In this document: piece after piece, positions 17,419 through 28,164 of the stretch
Layout: the number at the start of each line of letters is the position of its first letter
Position numbering within the stretch: the first letter of the stretch is position 1
NCBI GenBank assembly: GCA_022510565.1
Contig: JAFLTE010000004.1
Location: 62,001 to 126,000, forward strand
Direction of reading: 5' to 3'
Length of the DNA: 64,000 bases
From: Lachnospiraceae bacterium
GTDB taxonomy: Bacteria > Bacillota > Clostridia > Lachnospirales > Lachnospiraceae
Program-made: the position numbers and the translations under genes
The notes under the pieces: generated by a model
What the model was told of the DNA's origin: nothing
What the model saw: only the letters and a program-made list of their open reading frames with translations
The model's database searches: none

Positions 17419-18379
17419 GCCAAGCAGAGGTATACGTTTAAACGAGCTGAATAGGGATAAAATACGCCAGTTCATGTTCGGAACCAAAGAGCAGGAAGGC
17501 TTCTTAAAAATGCTCGTAATCTATGGGCTGTTAATCTGTATCGGATTTATTTATCTGTATCCGATACTGTACATGATAAGCCACAGTTTTATGACGCTGG
17601 ACGATTTGCTGGATTCTTCCGTTAATTGGATTCCCAGCGGCATGACAATGTCCAATTACGCGCAGGCGGCAACCAGTATGAATTTCTGGAAATCGTTGGG
17701 ACAGAGTATCTTGATTGCGGGTATTCCTACACTCTGTAATGTGGTTTCCTGTTCTATCATCGGATATGGATTGGCCAGATTCGAGTTTCCGGGCAAGAAA
17801 ATAATTTTTGCGATTATTATTTTCTCCTTTGTGCTTCCGAGCCAGATTACGATGATTCCGACCTATGAACTCTATTCCAACATGGGGATTTTAGGTACGC
17901 TGTGGTCCTTTATACTTCCGTCCCTGCTTGGAATGGGAATTAACGGTCCTATCTTTATTCTGATTTTCTGGCAGTTTTTCAGGCAGGTGCCGAAGGTATT
18001 GATTGAGGCAGCGCAGATTGACGGTGCGGGATATTTCAAGTCCTTCCTCAGAATCTCCGTACCTTCCGCAGCACCGGCGCTGCTTACCGTATCACTGTTT
18101 TCTTTCGTGTGGTATTGGAATGAGTCTTACCTGACGGAGATGTATGTGTCCGGCGTAATGACCAAATCGGGGTGGACTTCGCTGGTTATCCAGCTGGATA
18201 ATTTCGCGACGAACTACAGCTCTTACGCCCAGACGGCAACCAATGCAGTCACAAGTATCAATGAATCCATCAGTATGGCGGGTACGATGCTTTCCATCCT
18301 GCCGCTGCTTCTGATGTATTTCGTGTTACAAAGATACTTTGTGGAGAGTATCGACCGTACGGGTATTACCGGAGAGTAG
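17348..18379 (+). CDS. Sugar ABC permease, MalG type
   Basis: A 343-residue permease. Start at ATG 17348, because AAGGAGGAG ends 8 bases upstream; this places the start 71 bases inside the preceding gene. A basic N-terminal stretch of about 55 residues precedes six helices; the EAA loop is IEAAQIDGAGYFKSFLRISVP. It pairs with the permease at 16357 and, with the lipoprotein SBP at 18545, completes a second CUT1 importer. Confidence 0.9.
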   Translation: MPKRFRKQEKSANTRPTTAAAITKPSRGIRLNELNRDKIRQFMFGTKEQEGFLKMLVIYGLLICIGFIYLYPILYMISHSFMTLDDLLDSSVNWIPSGMTMSNYAQAATSMNFWKSLGQSILIAGIPTLCNVVSCSIIGYGLARFEFPGKKIIFAIIIFSFVLPSQITMIPTYELYSNMGILGTLWSFILPSLLGMGINGPIFILIFWQFFRQVPKVLIEAAQIDGAGYFKSFLRISVPSAAPALLTVSLFSFVWYWNESYLTEMYVSGVMTKSGWTSLVIQLDNFATNYSSYAQTATNAVTSINESISMAGTMLSILPLLLMYFVLQRYFVESIDRTGITGE

Positions 18380-18484
18380 AACAATTTGCACTATTTTGAT
18401 GAGTGTTTATTGTGGAAAACAGATATATTTTAAATAAACCTATATTATTTTACAAAAATATATACAAAACAGAAATGTTTATGC

Positions 18485-18490
18485 TATAAT
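18485..18490 (+). promoter_or_regulatory. Extended -10 promoter for the SBP gene at 18545
   Basis: TATAAT at 18485-18490 is preceded by TGC (extended -10); the -35 (ATACAA, 18462-18467) is weak. The gap 18380-18544 is very AT-rich. The binding protein can thus be made separately and in excess over its permeases, as is common for importers. Confidence 0.55.
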
Positions 18491-18544
18491 AAACGCAGGC
18501 TTAAAACGATATCTCGTTGACTATTAAGGAGGGAAAGAAAAGAT

Positions 18545-20119
18545 ATGAAAAAGAAAATGATTGCAGCGACGCTGATTCTTTCCATGACACTGGGGCTTAC
18601 CCTTACCGCATGCGGTAACGGTGGCGGGAGTGCAGGTGGATCGGTAGCTACAACGGTATCGGGTGAGAACGAGACAGTGGAGATCAACGGCATTACATAC
18701 AATAAAGCAACGGATCTTACCACTGACGAGATTGAACTGACTTATTTCCATTTTGACCAGAATGAGACCTGTCAGTATCTTGCAGAGCGTTTCATGGAAC
18801 TGTATCCGAATATTAAGGTAAATGCAGTCTATGAGAATGTTGCAACCTATAACGATACATTGCAGACATTGGTTAACAATCAGGAAGCGCCGGATGTTAT
18901 CATGTTCTCCGATGCGGACTATGCATTGGGTAATATGTTGGTACAGGATATTTCAGGCTTCTGGAATTCCGATCCGGAGACGGCGAATCTGGCATCTACC
19001 GTCAATGATGCAGGCCTTGGATGTTATGAGACCAGCGCGAGATGGGCGGTTCCGGTGAAGTTCTTCCCGACAGCGATGTTTATTGATTTGAACGTATTGG
19101 AAGCACTCAATATTACGGCACCGGGTATGGACTGGACATGGGATGAGATGATTCAGCTTATCAAGGATGCTACCGTGCTGGATTCCCCGGACGGCATGGC
19201 ATATTACGGACTGGGATTTTATAACAGACTGGATTCCTATTACGGAATCGCGGCAAGCCAGGACATCATTGGTGAGTTCGGCTTTGACGGAACAGACTTT
19301 GATTTGAGTATATGGGCTGTAGGCGAGCAGGAATTTGCTGACTTAAAGCTTGGCGGATATGTGGCTCCGGTTACCGAAACTCAGGAGATGGAAGACTGGA
19401 TGGGCGACTGGGAAGCATGGTGCGGTGCATCCGGACATGTGGCGCTCTTCTCAGAGGCATACTGGACCTATCAGGGAACATGGGCAACCGAGGCATTTCA
19501 GCAGTATGATTTGGATATTGTACCTTACGTTGTTCCGGCGGTAAGCGAGGCGGACGCATCTGCTGAGCATCACGCAATCTCTACGATTGACTTTGGCGGT
19601 GTCACATCATCCTGCAAGTATCCCCGCGAGGCATATGAGCTTTTGAAGTTTATGAGCTTCGGAGTGGACGGATGGAAGACAAGGATTGAGATGTATAACA
19701 ATACGTCTCTGACCAATGCATCCGGTCTTGCGTTAAAGTATGACGTTATGCCGGCACCGATTACCAGAAATGAGGAAGTATGGAATGCGTACATTGATAT
19801 GTATTGCTCCGATATGGACGATACCCACAGGGCATACTGGGAGAAATATTTTGCCAGCGTAATGCAGCCGATTCCGTTCGGATGGACCAGCATTGCAGGT
19901 TACTGGAACTACTGTGATGAGTACTTCAACAGTATCGGTATCCATGATCTGGTTGACAAGGGAACAAAACAGGCGGCTGACTTCGCAGCGGAAGCGACCG
20001 AGAAGGCTAATCTGTACCATGCGCAGGCGATGCTTAGGTACTTCGGCAAGGAAGGTTACGATGTACTGTCCGAAGAGGAAGTTGCTAAATATGAGCAGAT
20101 GGTAGCAGACAATCAATAA
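18545..20119 (+). CDS. Sugar-binding lipoprotein (family 1 SBP) of the second importer
   Basis: A 524-residue lipoprotein with signal and lipobox LTLTAC, then a Gly-rich linker. The mature part is a family 1 extracellular solute-binding protein (LTYFHFDQNETCQYLAERFM, APDVIMFSDADYALGNMLVQ, YPREAYELLKFMSFG), rich in Trp and Tyr that would stack on sugar rings. It is larger than a maltose-type SBP, in keeping with oligosaccharide ligands. It has its own promoter and follows the permeases at 16357 and 17348. The ATG is preceded by AAGGAGGGAAAG. An arabino-oligosaccharide ligand is inferred from the neighbouring GH43/GH51 genes. Confidence 0.88.
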   Translation: MKKKMIAATLILSMTLGLTLTACGNGGGSAGGSVATTVSGENETVEINGITYNKATDLTTDEIELTYFHFDQNETCQYLAERFMELYPNIKVNAVYENVATYNDTLQTLVNNQEAPDVIMFSDADYALGNMLVQDISGFWNSDPETANLASTVNDAGLGCYETSARWAVPVKFFPTAMFIDLNVLEALNITAPGMDWTWDEMIQLIKDATVLDSPDGMAYYGLGFYNRLDSYYGIAASQDIIGEFGFDGTDFDLSIWAVGEQEFADLKLGGYVAPVTETQEMEDWMGDWEAWCGASGHVALFSEAYWTYQGTWATEAFQQYDLDIVPYVVPAVSEADASAEHHAISTIDFGGVTSSCKYPREAYELLKFMSFGVDGWKTRIEMYNNTSLTNASGLALKYDVMPAPITRNEEVWNAYIDMYCSDMDDTHRAYWEKYFASVMQPIPFGWTSIAGYWNYCDEYFNSIGIHDLVDKGTKQAADFAAEATEKANLYHAQAMLRYFGKEGYDVLSEEEVAKYEQMVADNQ

Positions 20120-20182
20120 TATGGATATAAGCGAAAGCTATATCATAAAATGGAAATGTTAAATTTTGAATGGAGGAAAATT

Positions 20183-21745
20183 ATGAAGAGAAAAGTTTTA
20201 GCGGCACTTTTATGTGTGACTATGACTGCTACTCTGATCGCAGGCTGCGGTAATTCCGACAGCAGCGCGGACAGCAGCAATGACACTCAGCAGAGTACTG
20301 AGGCTGATAACGGCACAGCAGATACCGAAGAGCCTGCAGAAGCTCCGGTAGCGGAGATGGCAGCGGCGGAAGCACTGCCGGCAGAAGCGTTTGCACATAT
20401 CACCTTTGACGGAGAGGATGAGGGATATGTGGCCATGGAGCAGGTTGATGATGTGGGCGACAACGACGGCGCAACTTTCGGTATCGCGCCGGTGGATGCG
20501 ACATTCAACTATGCGGCAGGTCCTGTCGGCAATGCACTCTATCTTGACGGTTCCTTTGGTCTTGATCTGGGTCTGGAGGCAACTAACACAGACAGTTATA
20601 CCGTTTCATTCTGGGCAAACGCAGACCGACTTTCCACTTTTGGACCGACTCTGCAGATAGGACATAACATGGGAAAAGCTGCTGATGCCGGAAACAATGT
20701 TACATGGCTGAACATCACCCAGTCTGAATGGGGCGCTGACAATGCGAAGATTTTCCCGATTGCATGGAGCCGTAACGAGGCATCCAATGCATCAGACGGA
20801 ACAGTTTGCTTCCCATGGATGTATGCGTTCGACGATCAGATCCACGGCAAGAGAGAGTGGGTTATGGTGACAATCGTATGTACCGGTGAGCAGCAGACAG
20901 GTTCTGCAGGTACAACAACCGTTGGCGCACAGTACTATATCGACGGCGTATTGGTATATGACTCTCAGGCTAACTACACAAGCAATGCGTATTTTGAGTA
21001 TACATGGGATGCTACCCTTGCTCCGAATATCATGCAGCCGGGCGGCAGCGAGTTCGAGTCTCTGTTTGGTATCAACTATTGGGATACGGTTTACAGGGGC
21101 TGGGTAGACGATCTGTATGTGTATGACAGTGCACTGACGGCAGGGCAGGTTGCTTCCCTCTATCAGTTGGGTGACGCAACCGTTGAGATGACCGCACCGG
21201 AAGGCGGCGCAGAGGAGCCGGAGGCACCCACTGTTACGATTACCGGAACAGCAGTAGGCGCAGAGGATTTCAGCACAGGTTTCTGGGGCGCTCATAGTGA
21301 GACATGGGAAGTTCCCTCAGGCAAGACAGTTTCCAAGACATTCGTGAACTGGCACGGCGCAGAGGCAGCGAACTGGAACAACTTCGTTGTTATTCTTCAG
21401 AATATTGCTGACGCTCATTCCGCAGACGATAATGCAGACTATGCTGAGTATGCTGTAGTACGTGCAGATAATTACGGCTGGGTCGGCGAATTGAATACGG
21501 GTGCTAATCTCGATGAACTTGGCTGGACGCTTGAGAGCGCTTGGAATTGGGATACATTTGCAGCAGATCTTCAGGGTGCAACCGTTGTCGTTAATGTAAC
21601 CAACAACGGAGATACCGCAGATGTTGTGTGTGATGTTACCACAGCTGCCGGAGAGACCTATCAGCAGTCCTATACCGGAATTGCAGTGACAGGAGATTTG
21701 TATTTCTGCTTAACCGTTGACGGATGCTGTCTGGATATCCAGTAA
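20183..21745 (+). CDS. Surface lipoprotein with LamG-like lectin domain, non-catalytic
   Basis: A 520-residue lipoprotein; the ATG at 20183 follows TGGAGGAAAA, and the lipobox is LIAGC. An acidic Ser/Asp/Thr/Ala-rich linker leads to a concanavalin-like LamG domain (about 60-325; HITFDGEDEGYV, ALYLDGSFGLDLGLE, SFWANADRLSTFGPT, WVDDLYVYDSALTAGQVASL). A second Trp-rich beta-sandwich covers about 345-520 (WGAHSETWEVPSGKTVSKTF, NWNNFVVIL). GH43 and GH16 enzymes often carry such modules, but here there is no catalytic domain. It is probably a cell-surface polysaccharide-binding protein that holds arabinan near the enzymes and importers. A strong terminator follows at once. Confidence 0.8.
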   Translation: MKRKVLAALLCVTMTATLIAGCGNSDSSADSSNDTQQSTEADNGTADTEEPAEAPVAEMAAAEALPAEAFAHITFDGEDEGYVAMEQVDDVGDNDGATFGIAPVDATFNYAAGPVGNALYLDGSFGLDLGLEATNTDSYTVSFWANADRLSTFGPTLQIGHNMGKAADAGNNVTWLNITQSEWGADNAKIFPIAWSRNEASNASDGTVCFPWMYAFDDQIHGKREWVMVTIVCTGEQQTGSAGTTTVGAQYYIDGVLVYDSQANYTSNAYFEYTWDATLAPNIMQPGGSEFESLFGINYWDTVYRGWVDDLYVYDSALTAGQVASLYQLGDATVEMTAPEGGAEEPEAPTVTITGTAVGAEDFSTGFWGAHSETWEVPSGKTVSKTFVNWHGAEAANWNNFVVILQNIADAHSADDNADYAEYAVVRADNYGWVGELNTGANLDELGWTLESAWNWDTFAADLQGATVVVNVTNNGDTADVVCDVTTAAGETYQQSYTGIAVTGDLYFCLTVDGCCLDIQ

Positions 21746-21768
21746 GAAGTTATAAGCAACAAATTGCC

Positions 21769-21813
21769 AATTGGGGCTGCCAAGCTTGGCAGTCCCAATT
21801 TTTCTGTTTTTTT
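21769..21813 (+). terminator. Strong intrinsic terminator after the LamG lipoprotein gene
   Basis: A 13-bp stem (21769-21781 with 21788-21800, one G-T pair), loop AAGCTT, followed by a T-rich tract from 21799 to 21813. It ends the transporter/surface-protein transcription unit and separates it from the cytoplasmic enzymes. Confidence 0.9.
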
Positions 21814-21852
21814 AATATTTTACATAGGCATCTAAGCGGGAGGTATATTGAT

Positions 21853-22812
21853 ATGCAGACAGCAAAAGAATTAAAATATAATGAGCCTTGGATTTTACAG
21901 AGAGCGGACCCGTACGTGTATTTACATACTGACGGGTGGTATTATTTTACGGCCTCTGTGCCGGACTATGACTGCATTGTGTTAAGACGGGCCAAATCCC
22001 TGGCCGAACTGCCGGATGCGGAAGAAAAAGTAATCTGGAGAAAACATGCGTCGGGACCTATGAGCAAGCACATCTGGGCACCGGAACTTCATTTCCTGTT
22101 TGGTAAATGGTATATTTATTTTGCGGGAGGTGAGGAAGAAGATATTTGGAAAATCCGTCCCTATGTGTTAGAATGTCAGGGAGAAGACCCTTTAAACGAC
22201 GCATGGATTGAAAAAGGAAAGATGCGGCGCGCACCGGAAGACGAATTTTCTTTCGAGAGTTTTTCGTTGGATGCCACGGTATTTGAGAATAAAGGGGAAT
22301 GGTATTATATATGGGCTGAGAAGGTGGGCGTGGGAAAGCAGATTTCCAACCTGTATATTGCGAAGATGGAGAACGGCTACACCTTGAAGACGGTGCAGGT
22401 TCTTCTGACAACGCCGGACTATGACTGGGAACGAGTGGGCTTCTGGGTAAATGAGGGGCCGGGTGTGATTCGTCATGACGGTAAACTTTTCCTGACATAT
22501 TCCGCCAGTGAGACGGGTGTCGCATACTGCGTCGGTATGTTGACGGCGGACGAGAATGCGGATCTTTTGGACCCGCTTTCATGGAAGAAAGAGCGATATC
22601 CGGTTCTGAAAAGTCTGGAGGAGAAAGAGATTTACGGTCCCGGACACAACTCCTTTACGAAGGATGAGGAAGGCAATGATATTATCGTATATCATGCAAG
22701 AAAAGAGTCTGTGATTGAGGGTGATCCGCTCTATAACCCAAACCGTCATGCGATGCTGATGAAGGTACGTTGGAATGGTGAAGGCAGACCGGTGTTCTCA
22801 TATGAAGACTGA
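21853..22812 (+). CDS. Cytoplasmic GH43 arabinosidase (exo-type)
   Basis: A 319-residue single-domain GH43 enzyme without a signal peptide. Start at ATG 21853 behind GGGAGG (9-base spacing); the frame upstream runs through the terminator and is not coding. Catalytic residues: Asp19 (RADPYVY, base), Asp140 (SLDATVF) and Glu201 (NEGPGV, acid). Lack of a signal and the short five-bladed propeller point to intracellular cleavage of imported arabino-oligosaccharides, as in exo-arabinanases or arabinofuranosidases of this subfamily. It is followed after 40 bases by the cytoplasmic GH51. Confidence 0.85.
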   Translation: MQTAKELKYNEPWILQRADPYVYLHTDGWYYFTASVPDYDCIVLRRAKSLAELPDAEEKVIWRKHASGPMSKHIWAPELHFLFGKWYIYFAGGEEEDIWKIRPYVLECQGEDPLNDAWIEKGKMRRAPEDEFSFESFSLDATVFENKGEWYYIWAEKVGVGKQISNLYIAKMENGYTLKTVQVLLTTPDYDWERVGFWVNEGPGVIRHDGKLFLTYSASETGVAYCVGMLTADENADLLDPLSWKKERYPVLKSLEEKEIYGPGHNSFTKDEEGNDIIVYHARKESVIEGDPLYNPNRHAMLMKVRWNGEGRPVFSYED

Positions 22813-22852
22813 GACGAAGGAATTTAAAAACAGATAAAGAGAGGTTCAAACG

Positions 22853-24358
22853 ATGGCAAAATTGGTAATCAATGAGGAGAACAGACTGGGAAGAATTGAG
22901 CCGGAAATATACGGACATTTTTCCGAGCATTTGGGGAGATGTATATATGAAGGAATTTATGTAGGTGAAGATTCCAAGATTCCCAATGTGAATGGAATGC
23001 GCACGGATGTAGTAGAGGCCTTGAAGGAACTGAAGATACCTGTGCTTCGATGGCCGGGTGGCTGTTTTGCGGACGAATATCACTGGCGTGACGGAATCGG
23101 ACCGAAAGAGAAAAGGAAGAAGATGATTAATACTCATTGGGGCGGAGTAGTGGAGGACAACAGCTTCGGTACTCATGAGTATATGGAACTGTGTCGCCAG
23201 CTGGGATGCAAGACCTATGTAAATGCTAATCTGGGAAGCGGAACCGTACAGGAGATGTCCGAATGGGTGGAATATATGACATTTAAGGGTGTGTCGCCCA
23301 TGGCGGATCTGCGTGCGCAGAACGGACATGAGGAGCCGTGGACGCTTGATTATATCGGCGTAGGCAATGAGAACTGGGGCTGCGGCGGCAATATGACACC
23401 GGAGTTCTACGGAAATGAATATCGCCGCTATCAGACCTATGTGCGTAACTACGATGCGGCGAAACCGGTTCAAAAGATTTGCTGCGGTGCCAATGTGGAT
23501 GATTACGAATGGACCAAAGGTGTGCTTTCCACAACCTTTTACCACGGCAAAGAAGCTCATGGCTTCATGGATGGCCTGTCCCTGCATTATTATACGCATC
23601 CGAACGGGTGGGAGGAGAAGGGAAGTGCTACGGATTTTGATGAAGAAACCTGGTACAAGACCTTAAAGAAAGCTTTGTATATGGATACACTGATTACCCG
23701 CCACGGAAACATTATGGACGAGTATGACCCCGAGAAGAAAATCGGCATGATCGTAGATGAGTGGGGTACATGGTTTACCTGTGAGCCGGGCACAAATCCG
23801 GGATTTTTATACCAGCAGAATACGGTGCGTGATGCGCTTGTTGCAGGCATCACATTGAACATTTTCAACAAGCATTGTGATAGGGTAAAGATGGCAGCGC
23901 TTGCGCAAATGGTAAATGTGCTGCAGGCAGTACTCCTGACCGAAGGAGAGAAGATGATTAAGACTCCTACTTATCACGTTATGCATATGTACCGCCACCA
24001 TCAAGGTGCGGACCTTTTGGAAAGTTCACTTTGTGACGTTGGTGAAACGGGTATTGGCGAGTGGACAGTACCTGAAGTAACGGAGTCGGTTTCAATAGAC
24101 AGCAGCGGAGTAATTACCATTACGCTCAACAATTTGTCCATTGAACAGGAAAAGAAGGTGGACGTGCAGTTTGCCAACTGTGGTTACAAAGTCACGGAGG
24201 CAAACATTGTGACTGGAAATGATATGCGTGACCATAATACTTTCGATGCACCTGAAAACGTTACGGAGAAAACATTTGCAGGATACCGGGAGACTGCAGA
24301 AGGTCTTTCGGTGACACTACCGGTTAACAGTGTAGTGGAAATTCGAGTTTCCCGTTAG
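22853..24358 (+). CDS. abfA: Intracellular GH51 alpha-N-arabinofuranosidase
   Basis: A 501-residue cytoplasmic GH51 enzyme, the usual length for AbfA. Motifs: [20 protein letters not shown] at the N-terminus, [16 protein letters not shown], the acid/base Glu173 in [11 protein letters not shown] and the nucleophile Glu303 in IVDEWGTW. It releases L-arabinose from short arabino-oligosaccharides, the last step of the pathway coded in this locus; no araA/B/D genes are in the window. It is preceded by AGAGAGG and co-oriented with the GH43 gene at 21853. Confidence 0.92.
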   Translation: MAKLVINEENRLGRIEPEIYGHFSEHLGRCIYEGIYVGEDSKIPNVNGMRTDVVEALKELKIPVLRWPGGCFADEYHWRDGIGPKEKRKKMINTHWGGVVEDNSFGTHEYMELCRQLGCKTYVNANLGSGTVQEMSEWVEYMTFKGVSPMADLRAQNGHEEPWTLDYIGVGNENWGCGGNMTPEFYGNEYRRYQTYVRNYDAAKPVQKICCGANVDDYEWTKGVLSTTFYHGKEAHGFMDGLSLHYYTHPNGWEEKGSATDFDEETWYKTLKKALYMDTLITRHGNIMDEYDPEKKIGMIVDEWGTWFTCEPGTNPGFLYQQNTVRDALVAGITLNIFNKHCDRVKMAALAQMVNVLQAVLLTEGEKMIKTPTYHVMHMYRHHQGADLLESSLCDVGETGIGEWTVPEVTESVSIDSSGVITITLNNLSIEQEKKVDVQFANCGYKVTEANIVTGNDMRDHNTFDAPENVTEKTFAGYRETAEGLSVTLPVNSVVEIRVSR

Positions 24359-24373
24359 GATTAGGTCTATATT

Positions 24374-24406
24374 GCGGTATGCAGAGGTTCATCCTCTGCA
24401 TGCTGC
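24374..24406 (+). other. Hairpin between abfA and the BMP-family gene
   Basis: A perfect 9-bp inverted repeat (ATGCAGAGG / CCTCTGCAT, 24379-24387 with 24393-24401) extends to 14 bp with two G-T pairs. Only GTTT follows, so it is at best a weak terminator. It may be a partial read-through site or an mRNA processing site between enzyme and sensor genes. Confidence 0.55.
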
Positions 24407-24422
24407 GTTTACGAGGAAAAGC

Positions 24423-25520
24423 ATGAAAAAAATATTGGCTATTGCAGGCGGAATTTTAGGTATTATCATTATCGGAATAATTATGATCAGCGTACGAGAG
24501 ACCGACGTTGAGGTGACAAAGGAAAGAACAAAAGTCGGTTTCATTTTGAACGGTACAATTGACGATCACAGTTGGGGGCAATCACATTACGAGGGAATGG
24601 AGTTGTGCGCCGACAGTCTGAACCTGGAAGTCTATTACCGCGAAAACGTTCCGGCCGATGAGAGTTGTAAGGAATATATACAAGAGTTGATTGACGAGGG
24701 ATGTGAAATCATTATCTGCAATTCTTTCGGTTTCGGGGAATATGCACTGGAGATGGCTAAGGAGCATCGCGAAATTTATTTTTTCCATGCAACAGGTGTG
24801 GAAGAATCAGTCAATCTTGCCACTTATTTCGGCAGAATCTATCAGATGCGGTATCTAAGCGGTATCGTGGCGGGGCTGCAGACCAAGACGGACGAGATTG
24901 GTTATGTGGCGGCTTATCCGATTCCGGAGGTGAATCGCGGCATCAATGCGTTTACGCTGGGCGTGCGGGCGGTCAATCCGGATGCGTTTGTCTACGTGGA
25001 ATGGACGCAGTCCTGGACGGGAGATGCGGAAGCTGAGGCGGCAACGGAGAAGCTGCTTGACAGTCACAATATTGATGTGGTGACGATACATACGGATACC
25101 AACAGAACACTGGAGATTGCGGAGGAGAGAGGTGTCTGGTGTATTGGATACAATATGGATAACTATGAATTGTATCCGAATACGTTTTTGACAGCACCGA
25201 TTTTTGAGTGGGAGAATTTCTACGAGCCTCATATTTTGGAATGTTTACAGGGGAAATTTGCCGGGAAGCATTACTGGGATGGCGCGGAGACGGGAATCGT
25301 ATCGCTGGCCCCCTTAAGTCGCAATGTTGAGCCGGGCATACAGAAAGAGGTAGAGGCGGCCAATCAGAAATTTTTATCAGGGACTTTTGATGTTTTCTAC
25401 GGCCCGATTACGGATGCGGATGGCAATGTGCGTGTTCGGGAGATGGAGTGTATGACGGATGCCGAGATGCTCAATGCATTCAATTGGTATGTTGAGGGAG
25501 TAGTGACAAACGTTGAATGA
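24423..25520 (+). CDS. BMP-family solute-binding protein (sensor partner candidate)
   Basis: A 365-residue protein; the ATG at 24423 is preceded by GAGGAAAAG. The N-terminus has one hydrophobic segment (about 3-25) and no lipobox Cys, so it is a membrane-anchored or secreted binding protein. The body is a PnrA/BMP-type periplasmic binding fold (KVGFILNGTIDDHSWGQSHY, IICNSFGFGEYALEMA, QMRYLSGIVAGLQTKTDEIG, GVRAVNPDA). BMP proteins normally feed nucleoside importers, but no permease or ATPase is nearby. Instead a hybrid histidine kinase starts 36 bases downstream. I infer that it presents a ligand to that kinase. Confidence 0.85.
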   Translation: MKKILAIAGGILGIIIIGIIMISVRETDVEVTKERTKVGFILNGTIDDHSWGQSHYEGMELCADSLNLEVYYRENVPADESCKEYIQELIDEGCEIIICNSFGFGEYALEMAKEHREIYFFHATGVEESVNLATYFGRIYQMRYLSGIVAGLQTKTDEIGYVAAYPIPEVNRGINAFTLGVRAVNPDAFVYVEWTQSWTGDAEAEAATEKLLDSHNIDVVTIHTDTNRTLEIAEERGVWCIGYNMDNYELYPNTFLTAPIFEWENFYEPHILECLQGKFAGKHYWDGAETGIVSLAPLSRNVEPGIQKEVEAANQKFLSGTFDVFYGPITDADGNVRVREMECMTDAEMLNAFNWYVEGVVTNVE

Positions 25521-25555
25521 TATAATCAATGTATATGCGGAAGGCGTAAGGTTCT

Positions 25556-28132
25556 ATGAAGAGAACGTGGGAAACGTGGATTGAGAGAAATAAAAAGATC
25601 ACTGTGGGTATGTTGCTTTTTATTGCAATACTTACCGTGGTCGGGATTCTGATGCGTGACAGGATGAAGATGCTTCTCAATTATTATGTGGAGCAGCAGG
25701 CGGTACGGCAGGCGGAACTGTTGGCACAGATGACCGAGAGTCAGTTTGATGCGGAATTGCGTCAGCTTGAATGGACTGCGGATTATATGCAGCATTACGA
25801 GGAAGAGCGGCAGGATATTATTGATATTATTGTTGCGCAGGAAGACAATGTCACTGTGGGTCTTCTGGAAATGGATGGCAATGCGGTGCGCGGCAAGACA
25901 CTTGATTTCCTCGCCTTTGACGGAATCAGGCAGTCTTTTCGCGGGGAAAATGCAGTCAGTTACAGCAGGGACGATGGACTGTTGTTCACGGTGCCGGTAT
26001 ACAGAGGTCAGAATGTGAGATATGTACTGTACAAGTTGTATGATGAGAAACAACTTTACAACAGGTTCGGAATATCCTGCTATGAAGGTGCGGGCAGGGC
26101 ATTGATCATGGACAGGCAGGAGCAGACTATTATTCCTGACAGCGGCAGTGCAGACATGGAAAGTTATTTTCTGGAAACGAAGGAAATGTACGACGGATTC
26201 CTGATGATGAGGGAAGAGATGCAGGTGTTGACGGCAGCTTCGACCTATGTGCAGACTGCAGAGGGAGACTTTTTTCTTTTCGCGTCCGAGATAGAAGGCA
26301 CTGATATGCTTTTGGTGGGAATGGTGCCCGACTATGTGGTAATGGAAGGCATTTCCTATCTGGTTGCGTTAATTCTGTGGGTGTTCGGTCTGCTGTTGAT
26401 TGCAATCATAATCGGAATGGCCTATCTGTTCAGTGCGGAGGAGAAGGCAAAGGAGAGCGATGAGCTGAGAGAAGCCAAGATGATGGCGGACAAGGCAAAT
26501 CGTGCCAAGAGTGATTTTCTGGCGAATATGTCCCATGAAATCCGAACACCCATCAATGCAATTATGGGAATGAATGAGATGGTTCTTCGGGAGTGTGAGC
26601 AGGAGGAGATTATCGAATATGCACAGAATATAGAGAACGCGAGCCACACACTTTTGTCGTTAATTAATGACATACTTGATTTCTCCAAGATTGAGTCGGG
26701 TAAAATGGAAATTATAGACAGTACATACGACACAGCATATCTTCTTAATGATGTAATAAATATGGTTCGTATCAAAGCGGAGGAGAAGAATCTCTGGTTC
26801 TATATTGATATTGATGAAACACTGCCAAGTGAACTTTGGGGAGACGGGACGCGAAACCGTCAGATTATAACTAATATACTGAGCAATGCCGTAAAGTATA
26901 CGAAGCAGGGTGGCGTGACCTTATCCGTAGTCGGAGAGCCCTTGAGCGAGGACCAACTTCTGTTAAAAATTCGGGTGGAGGACACCGGAATCGGAATCAG
27001 AGAGGGGGATATTTCGAAACTATTCCATAATTTTGAACGACTGAATCTGGACGAAAACAGGAATGTTGAAGGCACGGGGCTTGGTCTTGCCATTACCTAC
27101 AGTCTTGTGAAGCAGATGAAGGGTGAGATTGAGGTGGAGAGTGAATACGGAATCGGCTCAACCTTCACTATAAGTTTGCCGCAGGGAATTATGAGTGACA
27201 TCCCGCTGGGAGATTTTCAGGGAAAATATCAGACGGATATAAAGAAGAATACACATCAATATCGCGAGAGTTTTGTGGCACCGGGTGCCAAAATATTGGT
27301 TGTGGATGACACTTCCATGAACCTTCTGGTAATCAGCCAATTACTAAAGAAGACTCATATGCAGGTAGATACATGCCTAAGCGGTAAAGAATGTCTGTAT
27401 ATGGTGCAGAAAGAACATTATGATGTGATTCTGCTGGATCATATGATGCCGGGTATGGACGGAATCGAGACACTTAAATTACTTAGGGATATGTACAACC
27501 ATAAGTGTCAGGATGTACCGGTCATTGCGCTGACCGCCAACGCCATTGTAGGCGTGCGGGAGATGTATATGAGGGAGGGATTTAACGATTATCTGAGCAA
27601 ACCGGTAGAGAGTAGTGAATTGGAAGCGATGATAAAAAAATATCTTCCTGCCGACAAGATTCAAATTGTCACGGAAGAAATAAAAGCAGCCCGGACGGAA
27701 GAAGACGAGACAGAAGTGCATACAAAACAGAGCGAGAGTACGCAGCCTCATAAGTTTCATTGGCTTGATATTGATACGGGACTGCAATATTGCGGTGACA
27801 GCGAGGAAGTGTATCGGGAAGTTTTACAGGAGTTCTGCGATGTATGTGCGGCGGAGCGTGCTGCTATAGAGGAAGTTTTTGAGGAAGAAAACTGGAAGGA
27901 TTATACGATACGAATTCACGGACTGAAGTCGTCTGCCCTAAGCGCGGGGGCTAAGAAGCTGTCGGAAGAAGCTGCCAGTCTTGAAAAAGCGGGCAGTGAG
28001 TTGCAGAAAGAGGGCGCTGCGCACAGGGAAGAATTGATTGCATATATTAAACAGTATCATGCCAAAACTATGAAACTCTATGAAGATGCTGTGGAGGAAG
28101 GCGAGCAATATTTACAATCACAGACAAAATAA
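25556..28132 (+). CDS. Hybrid sensor histidine kinase with REC and Hpt domains
   Basis: An 858-residue protein. A membrane helix at about 15-33, an extracytoplasmic sensor of about 230 residues and a second helix (about 266-292) lead to HisKA ([14 protein letters not shown], His327) and HATPase_c ([26 protein letters not shown]). Then come a receiver ([10 protein letters not shown], phospho-acceptor Asp628 in [11 protein letters not shown]) and a C-terminal Hpt (IRIHGLKSS, His788). It can run a full internal His-Asp-His phosphorelay. The BMP-family protein just upstream is the likely ligand-binding partner, and the double-receiver protein downstream the likely next acceptor. The ligand may be an arabinan breakdown product, by position only. 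Confidence 0.93.
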   Translation: MKRTWETWIERNKKITVGMLLFIAILTVVGILMRDRMKMLLNYYVEQQAVRQAELLAQMTESQFDAELRQLEWTADYMQHYEEERQDIIDIIVAQEDNVTVGLLEMDGNAVRGKTLDFLAFDGIRQSFRGENAVSYSRDDGLLFTVPVYRGQNVRYVLYKLYDEKQLYNRFGISCYEGAGRALIMDRQEQTIIPDSGSADMESYFLETKEMYDGFLMMREEMQVLTAASTYVQTAEGDFFLFASEIEGTDMLLVGMVPDYVVMEGISYLVALILWVFGLLLIAIIIGMAYLFSAEEKAKESDELREAKMMADKANRAKSDFLANMSHEIRTPINAIMGMNEMVLRECEQEEIIEYAQNIENASHTLLSLINDILDFSKIESGKMEIIDSTYDTAYLLNDVINMVRIKAEEKNLWFYIDIDETLPSELWGDGTRNRQIITNILSNAVKYTKQGGVTLSVVGEPLSEDQLLLKIRVEDTGIGIREGDISKLFHNFERLNLDENRNVEGTGLGLAITYSLVKQMKGEIEVESEYGIGSTFTISLPQGIMSDIPLGDFQGKYQTDIKKNTHQYRESFVAPGAKILVVDDTSMNLLVISQLLKKTHMQVDTCLSGKECLYMVQKEHYDVILLDHMMPGMDGIETLKLLRDMYNHKCQDVPVIALTANAIVGVREMYMREGFNDYLSKPVESSELEAMIKKYLPADKIQIVTEEIKAARTEEDETEVHTKQSESTQPHKFHWLDIDTGLQYCGDSEEVYREVLQEFCDVCAAERAAIEEVFEEENWKDYTIRIHGLKSSALSAGAKKLSEEAASLEKAGSELQKEGAAHREELIAYIKQYHAKTMKLYEDAVEEGEQYLQSQTK

Positions 28133-28164
28133 ATAAAATATGCGGCTGTAAATAAGGATATATC

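Noticed and set aside
21724..21852. N-terminal extension of the cytoplasmic GH43
   Set aside because: It passes through a strong terminator; the start at 21853 has a good ribosome site.
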